Source: Mytilus trossulus (Eukaryota; Mollusca; Bivalvia; Mytilida; Mytilidae). Taken from it: a stretch of DNA of 64,000 nt. A program made the position numbers and the translations under genes. The stretch lies in the NCBI RefSeq assembly GCF_036588685.1, contig NC_086383.1, positions 50,302,448-50,366,447 on the forward strand, read 5' to 3'. The notes beneath the pieces are model-generated. The model had not been told where the DNA came from, did not search any database, and was given only the letters and a program-made list of their open reading frames with translations. Position 1 is the first letter of the stretch. Each line of letters opens with the position of its first letter. This document shows positions 34,401 to 43,861 of this stretch, in pieces.

Positions 34401-36797
34401 CAAGGTATTAAAGCATCGATTTCGAGAAGTGAATTACATAAAACGAAGGTACGTACATGGTATAGTAAAGAATATAACAGAGTCAAAACAAATGGAATAC
34501 ACTATTAAAAGTTCATCATTTTAATATTAAATGAGTGCCATGCAGAATTTATTAAATAGAAACAAAAAGGATAAATCATCCAGTTTGCCATGATTTATTA
34601 AAGGAACTCATGAAATCTTAATGAAAAAAGAGAAAACAAAAGTAATTAAACAAAAACTTCCTCTTTTGGATTAACGCAATACTCATTTCAAGATGAACGT
34701 TTGTTTTTTCTTTGTTTTTTTTTTGTTTTTTGTTATTTGTTTTTGTTTCTTTATGTTGTCAGCGTTTTGCTTCCTTTCCTATACTAATAAAATGAAAATA
34801 ACACTTTAAAAATGTATAGTGCGTCCGACGCTTTTTTTTTTAAATTGCTCCATCAGAAACTCCCACACATTTCAAAAATTTTCGGCCGACCAATCCGAAG
34901 TTACAAAGATTAAGCCCGATTTTCTTGTGGGGTTTTTGTTTTGTATGTAGCATTGTGTAGAATGTTGTAATCATTAGTAGTTTTTGTGATGAATTTGTCA
35001 GTCAATCTTCGACTAATAACTTCTGATTTTGACTTTTCAAGACAGTTTTATTTTCTTACTGTAAGCATGAAAATGTGAAGTTGCTGAACATATTACTAAA
35101 ATATTTATGAGTAAGATATATGATATAAATATCAATTTGAAACCTAAAGAATAATACATGACACGCAAAAACAACATACCTGAATTAGCAGGTGCTTCCA
35201 ATTCATCATCCTGAAATGTAAAAAACTAGATTAAATGGTAGTTTGCCTTTTCAAACTGACCACTGTTTCCAGAAACAGTTTTTACCAAACACGCTAGATG
35301 ATACATATTTGTGTATTTTCATATATATATGTTTAGTTCATGGTTGATAATGATACTATATGATATTATTTAGATGTAAGTTATTATTGTCGAATATGAT
35401 GATGCTCTTCAGAGAGTAACATCCGGATTTCTTCTTAAAAAACGGGGACCATCATGGCATGCTGGACTAGTGAAGTAAATTGTTAACAGCAGTAGTGCAA
35501 TGTGTGTGAATAAAAAAAATACCACTGTTAATCTGAATAAAACATGTGTGCGTGTGTCGGACAAAGAAATATTTATTTAAAACACTTTTGTCCGGTTATA
35601 TGCATGATGTAGACAAAACGTTACTGAAAACGCAGATAACGAGAAATTAAAGTTAAATGCAATAATAACATGAATATTGCACTGATCGTTAGATCTTTTG
35701 TTGGTACTTTTGTAACGTAAAGTTGTTGTGTCACTAACAGAAATATCATATTGCTTTTTATTCATTTTCAAATGATTATATTTTAAAGATCATGGAGTAT
35801 CGGATAGCTTAAAAGTTTTGTAGACTAAAACTTAGTTAGTTATGCAACTTTCATATGCTTTTAGTATATACTTTTTTACGCGTTTTTTTAGTAACTTTAT
35901 GTTCGATTATCAACTTCTCATATTATTTTTTTATTTGTACTGATATTTGTCTTTTTCACAGACGAAGCATCATATGAACGGTTGCTGCATGAGATGAAGT
36001 AGATAAAAGATGGATTTTTCTGAACAATGTTTTTTTTATATTTTTCTTGTTTTTTCGTTTTCCACTTTTTTATGTATTTCACTGTTTAATTTTGATGTAC
36101 GTGTTGTTTACGTGGATTAAAATGAAACTTTATTTTACGTCTACTCAAAACTTGGGAAGCACATACTTACTGAATAAGAAGGTTCTGGCTCAAGTTTATA
36201 CGCTACATACACAATTCCTCCCTTGTATATTTCCTTTGATAAATTGCCGATATCGAAGGATTGATTGCGCATTCTTTCGTCTGGTTTGATTAATGCATAA
36301 TATTGTATCAAAGCCTGCTCCAGGGCAAGAGCATAATTTTGCTGATTCATTGCGATTGTTTTCTGAATTGCCCTCTTGTAGCATTCTTTGATATTCTGCG
36401 GAATAAGATCCCTTTCAATGCATGCCAACACAATTAAACCGTCATAATCATCCTTCTTGTAATCATGCCATCTACCATTTATTCCTCCTCCAAGAGACCA
36501 CGTATTCGGTTTCATAGGGTTAAAGGAAGCCCCTATTTTTTGTTTTACAAATGTCTTACCAATTGTATAATCGGTCACTTTTCGTTTAGTCTGTATATGC
36601 AAATCACTAAAAGAATCTACTATTTTTAGTTTTAGTCTTTTCAAAGCTTCCAAAAAAGAAACTGCATGCCTATGTCGATTCAATTCGTCATGATCACATA
36701 ATTCGAACAAGGCTGCAAGGTTGTACGAGTAACCTTGATGGCCGCGGCAAAGGTCGTCGAACTCGGTAAATCCACGGACTGATCCAGTTGCTGACAT
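21918..36797 (-). CDS. OTU-fold protein with replaced catalytic Cys and His (six exons, 602 residues)
   Basis: The exons read on the minus strand are 36797-36171, 35210-35180, 30018-29810, 28558-28264, 24579-24513 and 22497-21918. Every junction is AG-exon-GT and the phases sum exactly to 1809 bases including the stop. Residues 1-209 (exon 1) form a domain I do not recognise. Residues about 220-375 read as an OTU cysteine-protease fold: the DGN-x-FF-x-A-x-SDQL block, then LR, then W-x-x-YL, GD, MA-x-F and an I-x-IYS strand. In active OTUs the DGN is followed by the catalytic Cys; here it is Ser (residue 254). The late His of the usual HY block is Tyr (residue 367). The protein is therefore predicted to bind rather than cut ubiquitin-like partners. 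The C-terminus (about 410-602) is basic and carries three copies of a roughly 20-residue unit around SKPK-x-x-MS-x-DE, followed by a helical charged tail. The introns are full of mobile elements. The start Met is the first in exon 1. Confidence is high in the gene model and good in the OTU call; function is unknown. Confidence 0.85.
22603..23000. mobile_element. 398-bp MITE with taaggatgttygct ends, in OTU gene intron 5
   Basis: The left end taaggatgtttgctcc matches the reverse complement of the right end, taaggatgttcgctac. A second copy of the family, interrupted by an insertion, occupies about 38520-41015. The interior has a conserved cccgccaaattt...ctcgaaaa segment and agttctgttatttataaact.accaatttataacagtctttt. 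No coding content. Confidence 0.8.
23590..23800 (+). mobile_element. Dispersed repeat fragment in OTU gene intron 5
   Basis: It contains gaagatgtggtatgatagcaaaaa and then attcctgacttggtacaggtatttcc...gctaaacctctc. It is related to the 13311 family and to the piece at 960-1180. Confidence 0.5.
24513..24579 (-). CDS. OTU-like gene, exon 5
   Basis: A 67-base exon between acceptor tttctcacag and donor gtatgt. It encodes a short Ala/Pro/Lys linker (..RPAPTEAAVANPSSPLKKQKK) that looks disordered and nuclear-signal-like. The phase matches both neighbours. Confidence 0.8.
25235..25400 (+). mobile_element. Dispersed repeat, second copy of the 7525 family, in an OTU gene intron
   Basis: The sequence cagactcgcgatttgtctac...gactcattggtgactctcaaatc...gaagagcattgaaaatcaaaagttg aligns with 7525-7615. 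Non-coding. Confidence 0.5.
26009..27368. mobile_element. ~1.36-kb TIR element with iterated aatcactg / aatccctg motif, in an OTU gene intron
   Basis: The left end ggtaacagtgaatttgt and the reverse complement of the right end (gttacagagaatttgt) pair. Each arm holds several copies of a unit like tgattatgcataatcactgaaa in inverted orientation (26030-26160 and 27255-27350). The interior is gene-free. A separate 221-bp MITE is nested at 26930-27150. Confidence 0.6.
26930..27150. mobile_element. 221-bp MITE with tactgtaaaccaacttat ends
   Basis: The left end tactgtaaaccaacttattttcgcg and the reverse complement of the right end (tactgtaaaccaacttatgttcgcg) match at 24 of 25 bases. The interior is unusually rich in cgcgaa for this AT-rich DNA. 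There are no ORFs. It sits inside the 26009-27368 element. Confidence 0.85.
27440..27915 (-). mobile_element. Two adjacent reverse copies of the 13311 repeat family
   Basis: The first (27440-27560) has only the end part, ttgtgtcattttggtcttttgtggatagttgtctcattggcaatcataccacatct. The second (about 27600-27915) runs from cccgcaatattgtgtatgtg and cccgttagtttttctc through ggtggtacggtagcctataattg to gtggatagttgttcattggcaatcatgccacatctcc. The frame at 27453-27728 reads through the repeats. Confidence 0.65.
28264..28558 (-). CDS. OTU-like gene, exon 4
   Basis: The acceptor atattctag precedes 28558 and the donor gtgagt follows 28264. It encodes the second half of the OTU fold: ESWETYL, GTVVGDIVVERMAKF, RKIVIYS, and PPLLLAKEKLYYQSL, where the usual His-Tyr pair is Tyr-Tyr. 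The exon is 295 bases and starts in phase 0. Confidence 0.85.
28560..29260. other. OTU gene intron, nothing recognised
   Basis: AT-rich intronic sequence with no repeat or coding signal seen. Confidence 0.3.
29262..29630. repeat. 92-bp tandem repeat, four copies, in OTU gene intron 3
   Basis: The block aacagcagttgcc (or ttcc) recurs at 29271, 29362, 29454 and 29546, so the period is 91-92 bp. Each unit continues with attacaaatattaaaatgaacaaatgacaaaaataggattactatctagctcgaaacaatgtagca. Copies are about 90% alike. Non-coding minisatellite-like array. Confidence 0.9.
29810..30018 (-). CDS. OTU-like gene, exon 3 (catalytic-loop exon)
   Basis: The acceptor attttaccag precedes 30018 and the donor gtaagt follows 29810. 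It encodes the start of the OTU fold, with DGNSFFQACSDQL where active enzymes have Cys in place of the first Ser. The exon is 209 bases and needs one base from exon 2, which exon 2 supplies. Confidence 0.85.
30105..30405. repeat. Cluster of degenerate atggtcgtaacttt units in OTU gene intron 2
   Basis: At least five forward copies of a (a)tggtcrtaact unit occur at about 30116, 30291, 30315, 30349 and 30367, with one more diverged at about 30386. No inverted partner cluster was found nearby, so a TIR element cannot be claimed. Confidence 0.5.
30791..31740. mobile_element. 950-bp TIR element with iterated accgtccgtt motif
   Basis: About 49 bp at each end match in inverted orientation (taaagcctccgtcacac...ttaccggatagctcgaacggacgcctaacgga). 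Inside, dozens of ycgtty units (gtccgtt, atccgtt, aacggac) point inward from both sides. Both ends abut a ttaa (about 30790 and 31737), so a piggyBac-like ttaa target is possible but not certain. The three overlapping open frames at 31431-31814 are created by the motif array and are not genes. Confidence 0.85.
32648..33210. mobile_element. 563-bp TIR element with iterated gatcgatt motif
   Basis: The ends are gaccccgttcacac and its exact reverse complement gtgtgaacggggtc. Both arms carry repeated tagatcgatt / tgtgaacgc units (32690-32820 and 33055-33185). The interior is AT-rich and gene-free. Confidence 0.85.
33256..33350. repeat. 95-bp hairpin repeat with ggggctttgcccc loop
   Basis: The left arm attgtatagaaatgtatatactatgaaaatta.gag and the right arm ctcttattttcatagtatataccttttctatacaat pair over about 37 bp. 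The centre holds a second small hairpin, ggggctttgcccc. It is a short foldback element. Confidence 0.8.
33588..33725 (-). repeat. Dispersed repeat related to 20432
   Basis: The sequence ggcagatcccaaaagagggtgg...ttggggggtgatc...ggaacccctttacaaatgaatggatctgcccctgg ends in inverted ggcagatcc / ggatctgcc. Confidence 0.45.
33726..35179. other. OTU gene intron 2, remainder
   Basis: AT-rich, with no coding or repeat structure that I can support. The open frame at 33764-33952 has no recognisable family. Confidence 0.3.
35180..35210 (-). CDS. OTU-like gene, exon 2 (31 bases)
   Basis: A micro-exon between acceptor ttttacatttcag and donor gtatgt, encoding DDELEAPANS plus one base. It was found because the phases of exons 1 and 3 do not join directly but do with this exon inserted. 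Confidence 0.75.
36171..36797 (-). CDS. OTU-like gene, first coding exon
   Basis: ATG at 36797 and donor gtaagt after 36171, giving exactly 209 codons. The encoded region is globular-looking with alternating charged and hydrophobic stretches and includes GGGINGRWHDYKKDDYDGL. I do not recognise the domain. No signal peptide or membrane segment is evident. Confidence 0.8.
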
Positions 36798-36983
36798 GAT
36801 TTAAGTTCTATAATATATTTTAAAAAGATATAAAATGTATAATTAGTTACCAAAGATACCAGGATTCTAATTTAGTACGACAGATGAGCGTTTCGTCTAC
36901 ATCATAACATAATTTCATTAAAGATAATTCGTGTGAAAAAACAATGTGATTTCCTTCACTCATTACCAGAAAATAAAAACCTA

Positions 36984-37853
36984 GGGCCGTGTCAACGGTG
37001 CTGTCCTAGGACTAAGACATGTCCTAGGATGGTCTTAGTCCTAAGTCGGGTTAACGAACGTCTCCTAAAATAAGATATGTCCTAAATTTGGTCCTAAAGT
37101 TAGGATATACAAATAGGTGTCTTAGGATAGTCCTAAAGGTTACATCGTCCTAAAACGTAATAAAAACAATAAATATGGCATAAACTCAATACTAAAAATA
37201 CTAATACAATATTAAACTATCATAAGATAAAACTAATAAAAAAAAATGTTAAATGTTTGTTAAAGATTTAATTGTATCATATTAAATTATTTCGTATTGC
37301 TTTTTTTTGGAGCCTGAACAATACTATCATCATAAGCAACATATTTTAAATAATTCAAATATGGGGAAAAGTTTACTTTTTTTTTTTAGATTAGATATAT
37401 GTAATGAAATCGAGTGGACCTAAGGACAAAACTAGTTTATGTACTAAAATTGCAGCACGGATATCACAAAGTTTTGTAAACATTTACTTTTGTTTTCGTA
37501 TTAAATTCATTTGTATCTTTTATCATATTTAATAACGTATTTATTAGTATTCCGTAAAAACTTTAACTTTTATTTTGCGTTAATTGTTTTCTATATTAGC
37601 GTCAATCATCCTCCCTCTCTTTACATATAGGTTCTAAAATACAATTCAATCTTTGTCATACAAATCTCTACATATATTTTCAATTATATAAATGTGTTAG
37701 GATGGTCCTAGGACCATCGTTGTTATGACAGTCCTAAGACAGCTTTGTTTTACATCCTAAGACATGTCTCAGACACGTCCTAAGACCATCCTAAATAATG
37801 TCCTAAGACCTATCTTAGGACATATCCTACGATACTTTCATTGACACGGCCCC
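36984..37853. mobile_element. 870-bp TIR element with iterated gtcctaaga motif
   Basis: The ends are gggccgtgtcaa and its reverse complement. Over 150 bp on each side there are many copies of gtcctaggac / gtcctaagac / taggatggtc, inward-facing. The middle ~500 bp is AT-rich and gene-free. It lies just upstream of the OTU-like gene. Confidence 0.85.
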
Positions 37854-38515
37854 AGTGTACCAACCTAAAGCAGTAAAACCAAAAAACGATGTATATAATA
37901 ATATATAATACAGATGTGTTTCCCTCTAAGATCAATAAGGATGCAGACCTTGGTGTAGCCCTTACATACTTTGGCCGATAATACAATATTGAAAATCAAA
38001 ATATATCTCATGCATATGGAAACTCTTGAATATATGACACCTATTCCCAGAAGATGGTATTGATTTAAAATATAAGGTTGCTAGAACACATTCAAGTCAA
38101 TACTATAAAAGAAAACATATGTAGCTCTCTATTATTCTCCGTATATAATACATGGTAAGACCAGTAAAATATACTTCAAAATTGTAAGATGTAATACTGT
38201 TGAATTTGCAGTCACTCACTAAATACAAACTTACAGTATTCGAACGTAAATGAATGGAAATGAACAAACACATGTCGAAATACCAAGACAGACAAACACA
38301 TGTATATGATGTTTTAAAAAAAAGTAAAAAAAATTTACACAGAAAAATAGATATTTTCATTTTCTAAGCTGCAGAGATGTAACTTTTAAACTGTTTTATT
38401 CATAAAAAGACTGCATTCATTTAAAGATCGAAAAAAAAAAATATCTAAATAAAAAAACCGAGTTTTCTGGGAGTTTCACATGCGTATGGATATGATGAAT
38501 AATAAACAAAGGATT
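37854..38515. other. Non-coding stretch
   Basis: Nothing recognisable beyond AT-rich sequence. Confidence 0.3.
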
Positions 38516-39230
38516 CGCATTATGTTAACACATTGAATTTCAGAATCCTATGTTATTATCCATGCAGTGCCATTAAAAAAAATCCTACATACTCTCATAC
38601 TTTTTTCATAGTTTAAAAAGCCATATTCAAAAATGCTATAAAAGTCTTGTAATTTTTTCATGATTTTTTTAAGAAAACGGATGCCAATACAATGTTAAAT
38701 GTTTAAAAAGTCTAAAGAAAATTATCCCGCCAAATTTTCACTGGACCATATCTCGAAAAAAGCACAACCTTTCATATGTTCAGCCAGAGACATGTATACT
38801 AAAGAGATTAGCGACTTGGAAATCTCGCTGACTTCACGCGTGTAAACTCGTACCCAGCATCCTCTAATAATATGATAACGAGATTAGCGGTAGTCTAGAC
38901 AACCGATAATAATCACTCGGAACACCCTGTTGTTTTTCTTTGTATTAAGGACCAGGACAAAGACTTTCAGAATTAAAATCTTGTACTGTAAACAAATTCG
39001 CAGTTGAATAATAATATGACACTGTTTACATGTAGCATTAATCGGTCTGTTAATTAGGGGGTCCCATGATTAGGTGTGTATGTGGAAAATTATTACCTTT
39101 ACAGGAAATAACTGTAATGTCGAAGATGTCAGCAAGCGAAATTTCCCCTTTTAAAATTGACAGTTTCATCTCAATATTTATATCTATATTAAAATTGATG
39201 CTTGGTGGTTGTTGTGATATGAAATTCACG

Positions 39231-39529
39231 ATGTCCAAGACAGATTTTTTATCATGGGACGACGATTTAGATTTAGATATATTGTTAGGGGAATACACAG
39301 ACACTGACCCAATTGTAGATAGTGACGACGACTTTGTTCAAGCGACATGTGTGCAACCCCCCCCCCCCCCCCCCCCCCCCCCAAAAAAAGGTCAAGGAAA
39401 TTGACAAGAGTTTAAGTGCAGATGTTACTGCTACTGATGGTTACAAATGTCCTGACTGTGACAAGATTCTGAAATCTATCTCTGGGTTTCGTGGAAACAC
39501 TTCAAGACAACATTGAAAACAACTGAAAG
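39231..39529 (+). pseudogene. Fragment of the C2H2 zinc-finger gene of 57597-58867
   Basis: It begins MSKTDFLSWDDDLDLDILLGEYT and later, in the next frame, reads YKCPDCDKILKSISGFRG. Both parts align with the N-terminus of the minus-strand ORF at 58867. A run of 26 C (39357-39382) separates the two parts and shifts the frame. The first zinc-binding His is Asn here (GNTSRQH), followed by a TGA at 39514 where the relative reads on. After 39529 comes gtaatt, a usable splice donor, at a place where the relative at 58.6 kb continues uninterrupted. It is a captured or relic 5' end, not functional. Confidence 0.75.
39357..39382 (+). repeat. Run of 26 C
   Basis: A homopolymer within the zinc-finger fragment. 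Its length decides the reading frame and could be a sequencing or assembly error. Confidence 0.9.
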
Positions 39530-41015
39530 GTAATTTAGGCGAAAATGTTATTTTTTTTGGTCCTGTCCATGCATGCTATGTTAATTTTGTAATACTTCCC
39601 TAAGAAAAAACTTTAAGAATCATCAATTCCGCCAAGATTGAATAATTGTTATGAAAACAAAATGTCAAAGTGGCTAAATGGTACTGAATTTAAATGGCTT
39701 CGTGGTGCATATACATGATATATGTCTCTGCAATTGCAAAAAGATATTTCCTTCTTCAAAAAAAAATAATATACATTTATAATGCATAACAACGTGACAA
39801 GATATGTTGGGCTACTTTACACTGTGATTAAAAGTTTCAAGTTTTAATACCAGGGGTTCACACTACCTTGTTTATGATGTTAATAATTAATCTAGAAAGA
39901 CTTCATCAATTTGTTAACAACAGGTGATCTTTCTGCATGTCCAAGGGTTTAATTACATGAGTTACTAACTTATTAAGAGGAAGAATCACACAGCTACTGA
40001 TAACCTAACATGTTTGATCTTTACTTCATGTACCTTACAGTATGTTTACTTATTAATAGGTGTCAAATTATAAACAGTTTTATTGCCATGATCAAGATTT
40101 TTAATTACCAACATTAAAATCTGAATCAATGGAGATTAACAACAAGAACATTAGCATGTGTTTAGTAATTTAGCATACCTGATATGATTCCGGGATCTTT
40201 TATAAAGCAATTGCAGATGTGTTAAATTAAAGGTGAATAAAAAGGGACAGGAGTAAAATAACCATGATTTATATATATTGAATACACACAATGTATTTGT
40301 CACAATGTAAGATATCAAGAATGCTATATATATAAACAATGTTTTAAGGTGACATTTCATTCAGAATGAGAATTCTATAGGACGAAATTGTGCTAAATAG
40401 CGACATCGAGAAGCCATTTTGAGGCCAAGTAGTTTTGTTATCCAACGATCATTTTATTCAGGATTATCCTAGTCAAACTATAATAGAAGAAACCGTTTTA
40501 TAAACCTTATATGTCATTGTTTAAACAAGCACAACCTCAAACTATTGCTTAGTTTTATTTATTTTTGTTCCAAAAGTCGGGTGCCTTATCGAGCACAGAA
40601 TCTAAAATTTGGGCTTCTTGAATCGCGATATAAATTCGCCTATTATTTTATTAACTATTACTAAAGAAAGCTTAAAATTACAAATAAACTATGCCTCTAC
40701 ATAAATTTAAGTTATTCTTAACTGAATTGTGTTGATATAGATTGTATTTTATTATAATTTGGTTGTTTTCTGTACGTTAAAGCAGTTTGTAAATTATCAA
40801 TATGGCGGATTGTTTGCCGAATTTTCTACTCTCGAGAAATCTCGTGCACACGCGTGAAGTTGACCGCTGGTTAATAGCCGTACTGATAAGTTGCCAATCT
40901 CCGTATATATATTCTCTGGTTCAGCTATTTCAATTCTGTTATTTATATACTATCAATTTATAACAGTCTTTTTAGTAGCTTGTTATATTGAAAATGAGTA
41001 GCAAACATCCTTTAC

Positions 41016-42945
41016 TGCATTATTCTTGTTGAGATTTTGCTGTGTGAATTTGCTTTTATATTTCAAATAAGACTTCTGATCAACGGATCATTGTCCTTCA
41101 ACAAATATTACACATGTTTCTCATCTGTTTTATATCAAGTTGTTTCCTAAAGTAAACCAATGAAATTGGTTGAAGAGTTACGTTTCTATTGTTCTATTGT
41201 TTATAGTTTTTAATTTGGTCTTTTGTTTGAAGTATACATCCTAGTTTGATACTATTTTGTAGAATGAGGTAGTTCTTTTGACCTACTTGTAAAAATTCTA
41301 CTTACGATATTGTACATGATCGGATTCGGATTACAAATTGAAAAAATTATGTAACATGTGTAAATGTACCTGTGTTCATATTTATTAAAAAAGGAATGAC
41401 ACACTAATTCCAATGTAAAATATAACATTATGATTTTCATTTAATTAAATAAAAATATAATTGTATTTAAAACTTATTTATACTTTTCCTATATTTTTAC
41501 GCTACCATTTTGTATTATATTGGAGAAAAAATGCTTTGTTTGAATTAAACCACACAAATATAAACAAGAACATGAAGAATAAAATATTACAAATCTGAGA
41601 TTAAAAAAGAATGTATCATACCAAGTTTGTCCCTTTTTCGAGTTCCTTTGTCGATGAATGGGTTGAACTTTTCCTCAATGTTTTAAAACTAAAATCACGT
41701 TTAACGTCCATACACAAAAATATAACACAACAAGGGAATGGTTCTTCTTCTTCTTCTTCTTCTTCTTCTTCTTCCCGTTACGAGTCGAACTCTGTAGTAA
41801 AGTGTAATTGACTCGGGTTGTCTTGACCTAATTTGTTATTTACACATGCAATTTTCTGAAAATGTACAACAAGCTACAACGTAGTTTGTTTAATTAAGAG
41901 TGACTAAATTTAAACATGTTAAAGATTAGACAAATACATATAAAAACTTTTCACTTTAAACATGTTAGATAAAGGATTTTTTATTTACACACTATGATTT
42001 TCATATTTAAATATTAAAATGATTAACAAGATCAGAGACATGTATTTATAGTCTCTGACAAGATTCACAAATAACAACATGAACAAATCTAAGATGAAAA
42101 GATAAGAAAATTTTCATACCAATTATTTACTATTTCCGAGTTTCTTTATCGATAACTAGATTGAACTTATAGTCTGTCAATGTAAATCAAAATCCACGTT
42201 TAACGTGCCACAACAAAGAAATATTTGACCTACTTAAACCAGGACCACTACCTTATATGGAAATGCATAAATTAGCATACTTATGTTATCGCACATCGCA
42301 CATGTAATAGTTAGGATAGGAAACTCCCGATACCGCCTTGATAACATCCGAGAAGTATCGCGAATCGCGAGAAAACACGAGATCTGCAAAAAAGCTTCTG
42401 CGGGAAACGCCGCTTCGAAATTTCTTCATCAATTTGTAAGTATAAAACATTATATGAATAATTAAAAACATATTTATTAGTAGTTATTTAATGGTATTTA
42501 ATGATATTTCACTACAAAAACAACATAACACGCATATAAACATCGTTGTAAGTGATCATAGATGCGAGATGCTGCCCATGATGCTGATGCCGAGGTGGTA
42601 TGACCTGTCAAGTTGCATTGAAATTATTTATTCTAGTTGCATTTACTTGTACAAAATTATTTGATTTCAAGTTTTAGATAATATTTACGTTTTCAGATGA
42701 AAGTAGGGCGTCTTTTGATGTGTATTTCACGTGAATTATAACATATAAACCAGCCCTTTTCATAAACAAAATGGCGACTTCCATAGAGAAGGGCCTTCTG
42801 CTGCTTCTGCTTCTGCCAGATACTGGCCACAATCAACGAACTGATTATACAGCCATGGTTTGGCCTTTTATTTTTTGCATCTAAACTTGCATTTTTGGTG
42901 TTAAAAGACGCTGTAACTTGATCGAGTTCCTTTCCTTTTTTATAT
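41016..42945. other. Non-coding stretch with one microsatellite
   Basis: No gene was recognised. Apart from the ttc run at 41742, about 42290-42420 is locally rich in cgcga / cgag (gtatcgcgaatcgcgag), which is unusual here but not assignable. Confidence 0.3.
41742..41774 (+). repeat. (TTC)11 microsatellite
   Basis: Eleven uninterrupted ttc units. Confidence 0.95.
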
Positions 42946-42949
42946 TTAC

Positions 42950-43420
42950 GTTTGCATAGCAAGTATCAACTCTATTTGTCAAGATCTAGAGGTTAGTCAA
43001 ATATTGAAGTTATTTCACCCCGTCCATCTTGTTTGTCAATTATTTACCAATCAGAGTAGAGATGCTATTTTGCAGCTATACTGTTGAATATAGGCTACAC
43101 AATCACATATTGCATTATTTTTTCCAATTTCTTAGACATTTTTACACTTGCATAGCAAATTTCAGCATCTTATGTTGAGTATTTGATTAGATATTGAGCT
43201 ACAAAATGAAACAAATTTTAACAGCTCTATTTTTTTTTCATTACATCTACCTATCAGAGCAGAGCTGCTAGTTTGCAGGTATAAGGTCAATGTACATTGC
43301 ATAAAATTGCATTAAAGTTATTTTGTCCCTTTCATAAGATATATTTAGACTTGCAGAGTAAAAATGAGCTTCCTATTTTGGAATATGAAATAGATCATAT
43401 TGAGCCTTTCTTTGCTAAAA
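42950..43420. repeat. Degenerate ~200-bp tandem repeat, about 2.4 copies
   Basis: The start block (a)cttgcatagcaa...tc..ctattttg recurs at 42952, 43148 and 43351 (periods 196 and 203). Each of the first two units also holds accaatcagagtagagatgctattttgcag or the close relative cctatcagagcagagctgctagtttgcag. Old, diverged array. Confidence 0.6.
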
Positions 43421-43576
43421 AAAATTTAATTTTGTTTCGTTCTCAAAAGAACTGAACCCGACAATGCATTTCATAAGCAGCTCAAGAGTCAATATAGGAA
43501 TAGTTTAAAACAAAATTTACTTTAAAGGACTTTTGTTCCTTACATGCTTTTGAGCATACTGAGCAAAATAAAGCCT

Positions 43577-43860
43577 ATAGATATAGAAAGATGTGGTGTG
43601 AGTGCCAATGAGACAACCATTCAAACGGGGGAAAAAACCTCCCTATTTGGCATAAAAACATTCATAGTCATTGGTTTTCCCGTTTGAATGGTTTTACACT
43701 AGTAATTTTGGGGCCCTGTTTAGTTTGTTGTTTGGTGTGCACCAATGCTCTGCGTTGAAGGCCGTACATTGACCTATAGTGGTTTGCTTTTATAAATTAT
43801 TATTTGGATGGAGAGTTGTCGTCTCATTGGCACTCACACCCAATGTTCCTATATCTATAT
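43577..43860. mobile_element. Inverted pair of 13311-family repeats at the 5' break of a LINE
   Basis: A short forward piece (atagatatagaaagatgtggtgtgagtgccaatgagacaaccattcaaacggg) is followed at 43668 by a long reverse copy (ccgtttgaatggttttacactagtaattttggggccc...cgttgaaggccgtacattgacc...gtctcattggcactcacacc). The result is a foldback of the family. It ends where LINE sequence begins. Confidence 0.65.
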
Positions 43861-43861
43861 T

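Larger units (their letters stand above)
38785..40918. mobile_element. 2134-bp TIR element nested in a MITE, carrying a zinc-finger exon
   Basis: The left end cagagacatgtatactaaagagattagcgactt and the reverse complement of the right end (cagagaatatatatacggagattggcaactt) match at most positions, and the inner gacttcacgcgtgt also matches. Each side is flanked by gttcagc (38778-38784 and 40919-40925), a 7-bp target duplication. Removing the element restores alignment with the intact MITE at 22603. The element carries the C2H2-protein fragment at 39231-39529. No transposase is visible. Confidence 0.8.
38520..41015. mobile_element. Second copy of the taaggatgtttgct MITE, split by an insertion
   Basis: The parts 38520-38784 and 40919-41015 together align with 22603-23000, including cccgccaaattt, ctcgaaaa, aattctgttatttata.act.atcaatttataacagtctttt and the right end gtagcaaacatcctt. 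The left terminal bases are eroded. The gap is filled exactly by the 38785-40918 element. Confidence 0.8.

Noticed and set aside
39050-39304. 84-residue minus-strand frame
   Set aside because: It is the antisense shadow of the zinc-finger fragment at 39231-39529.
42286-42471. Overlapping frames in a cgcga-rich segment
   Set aside because: No homology, no splice signals and a short length. The base composition alone does not support a gene.
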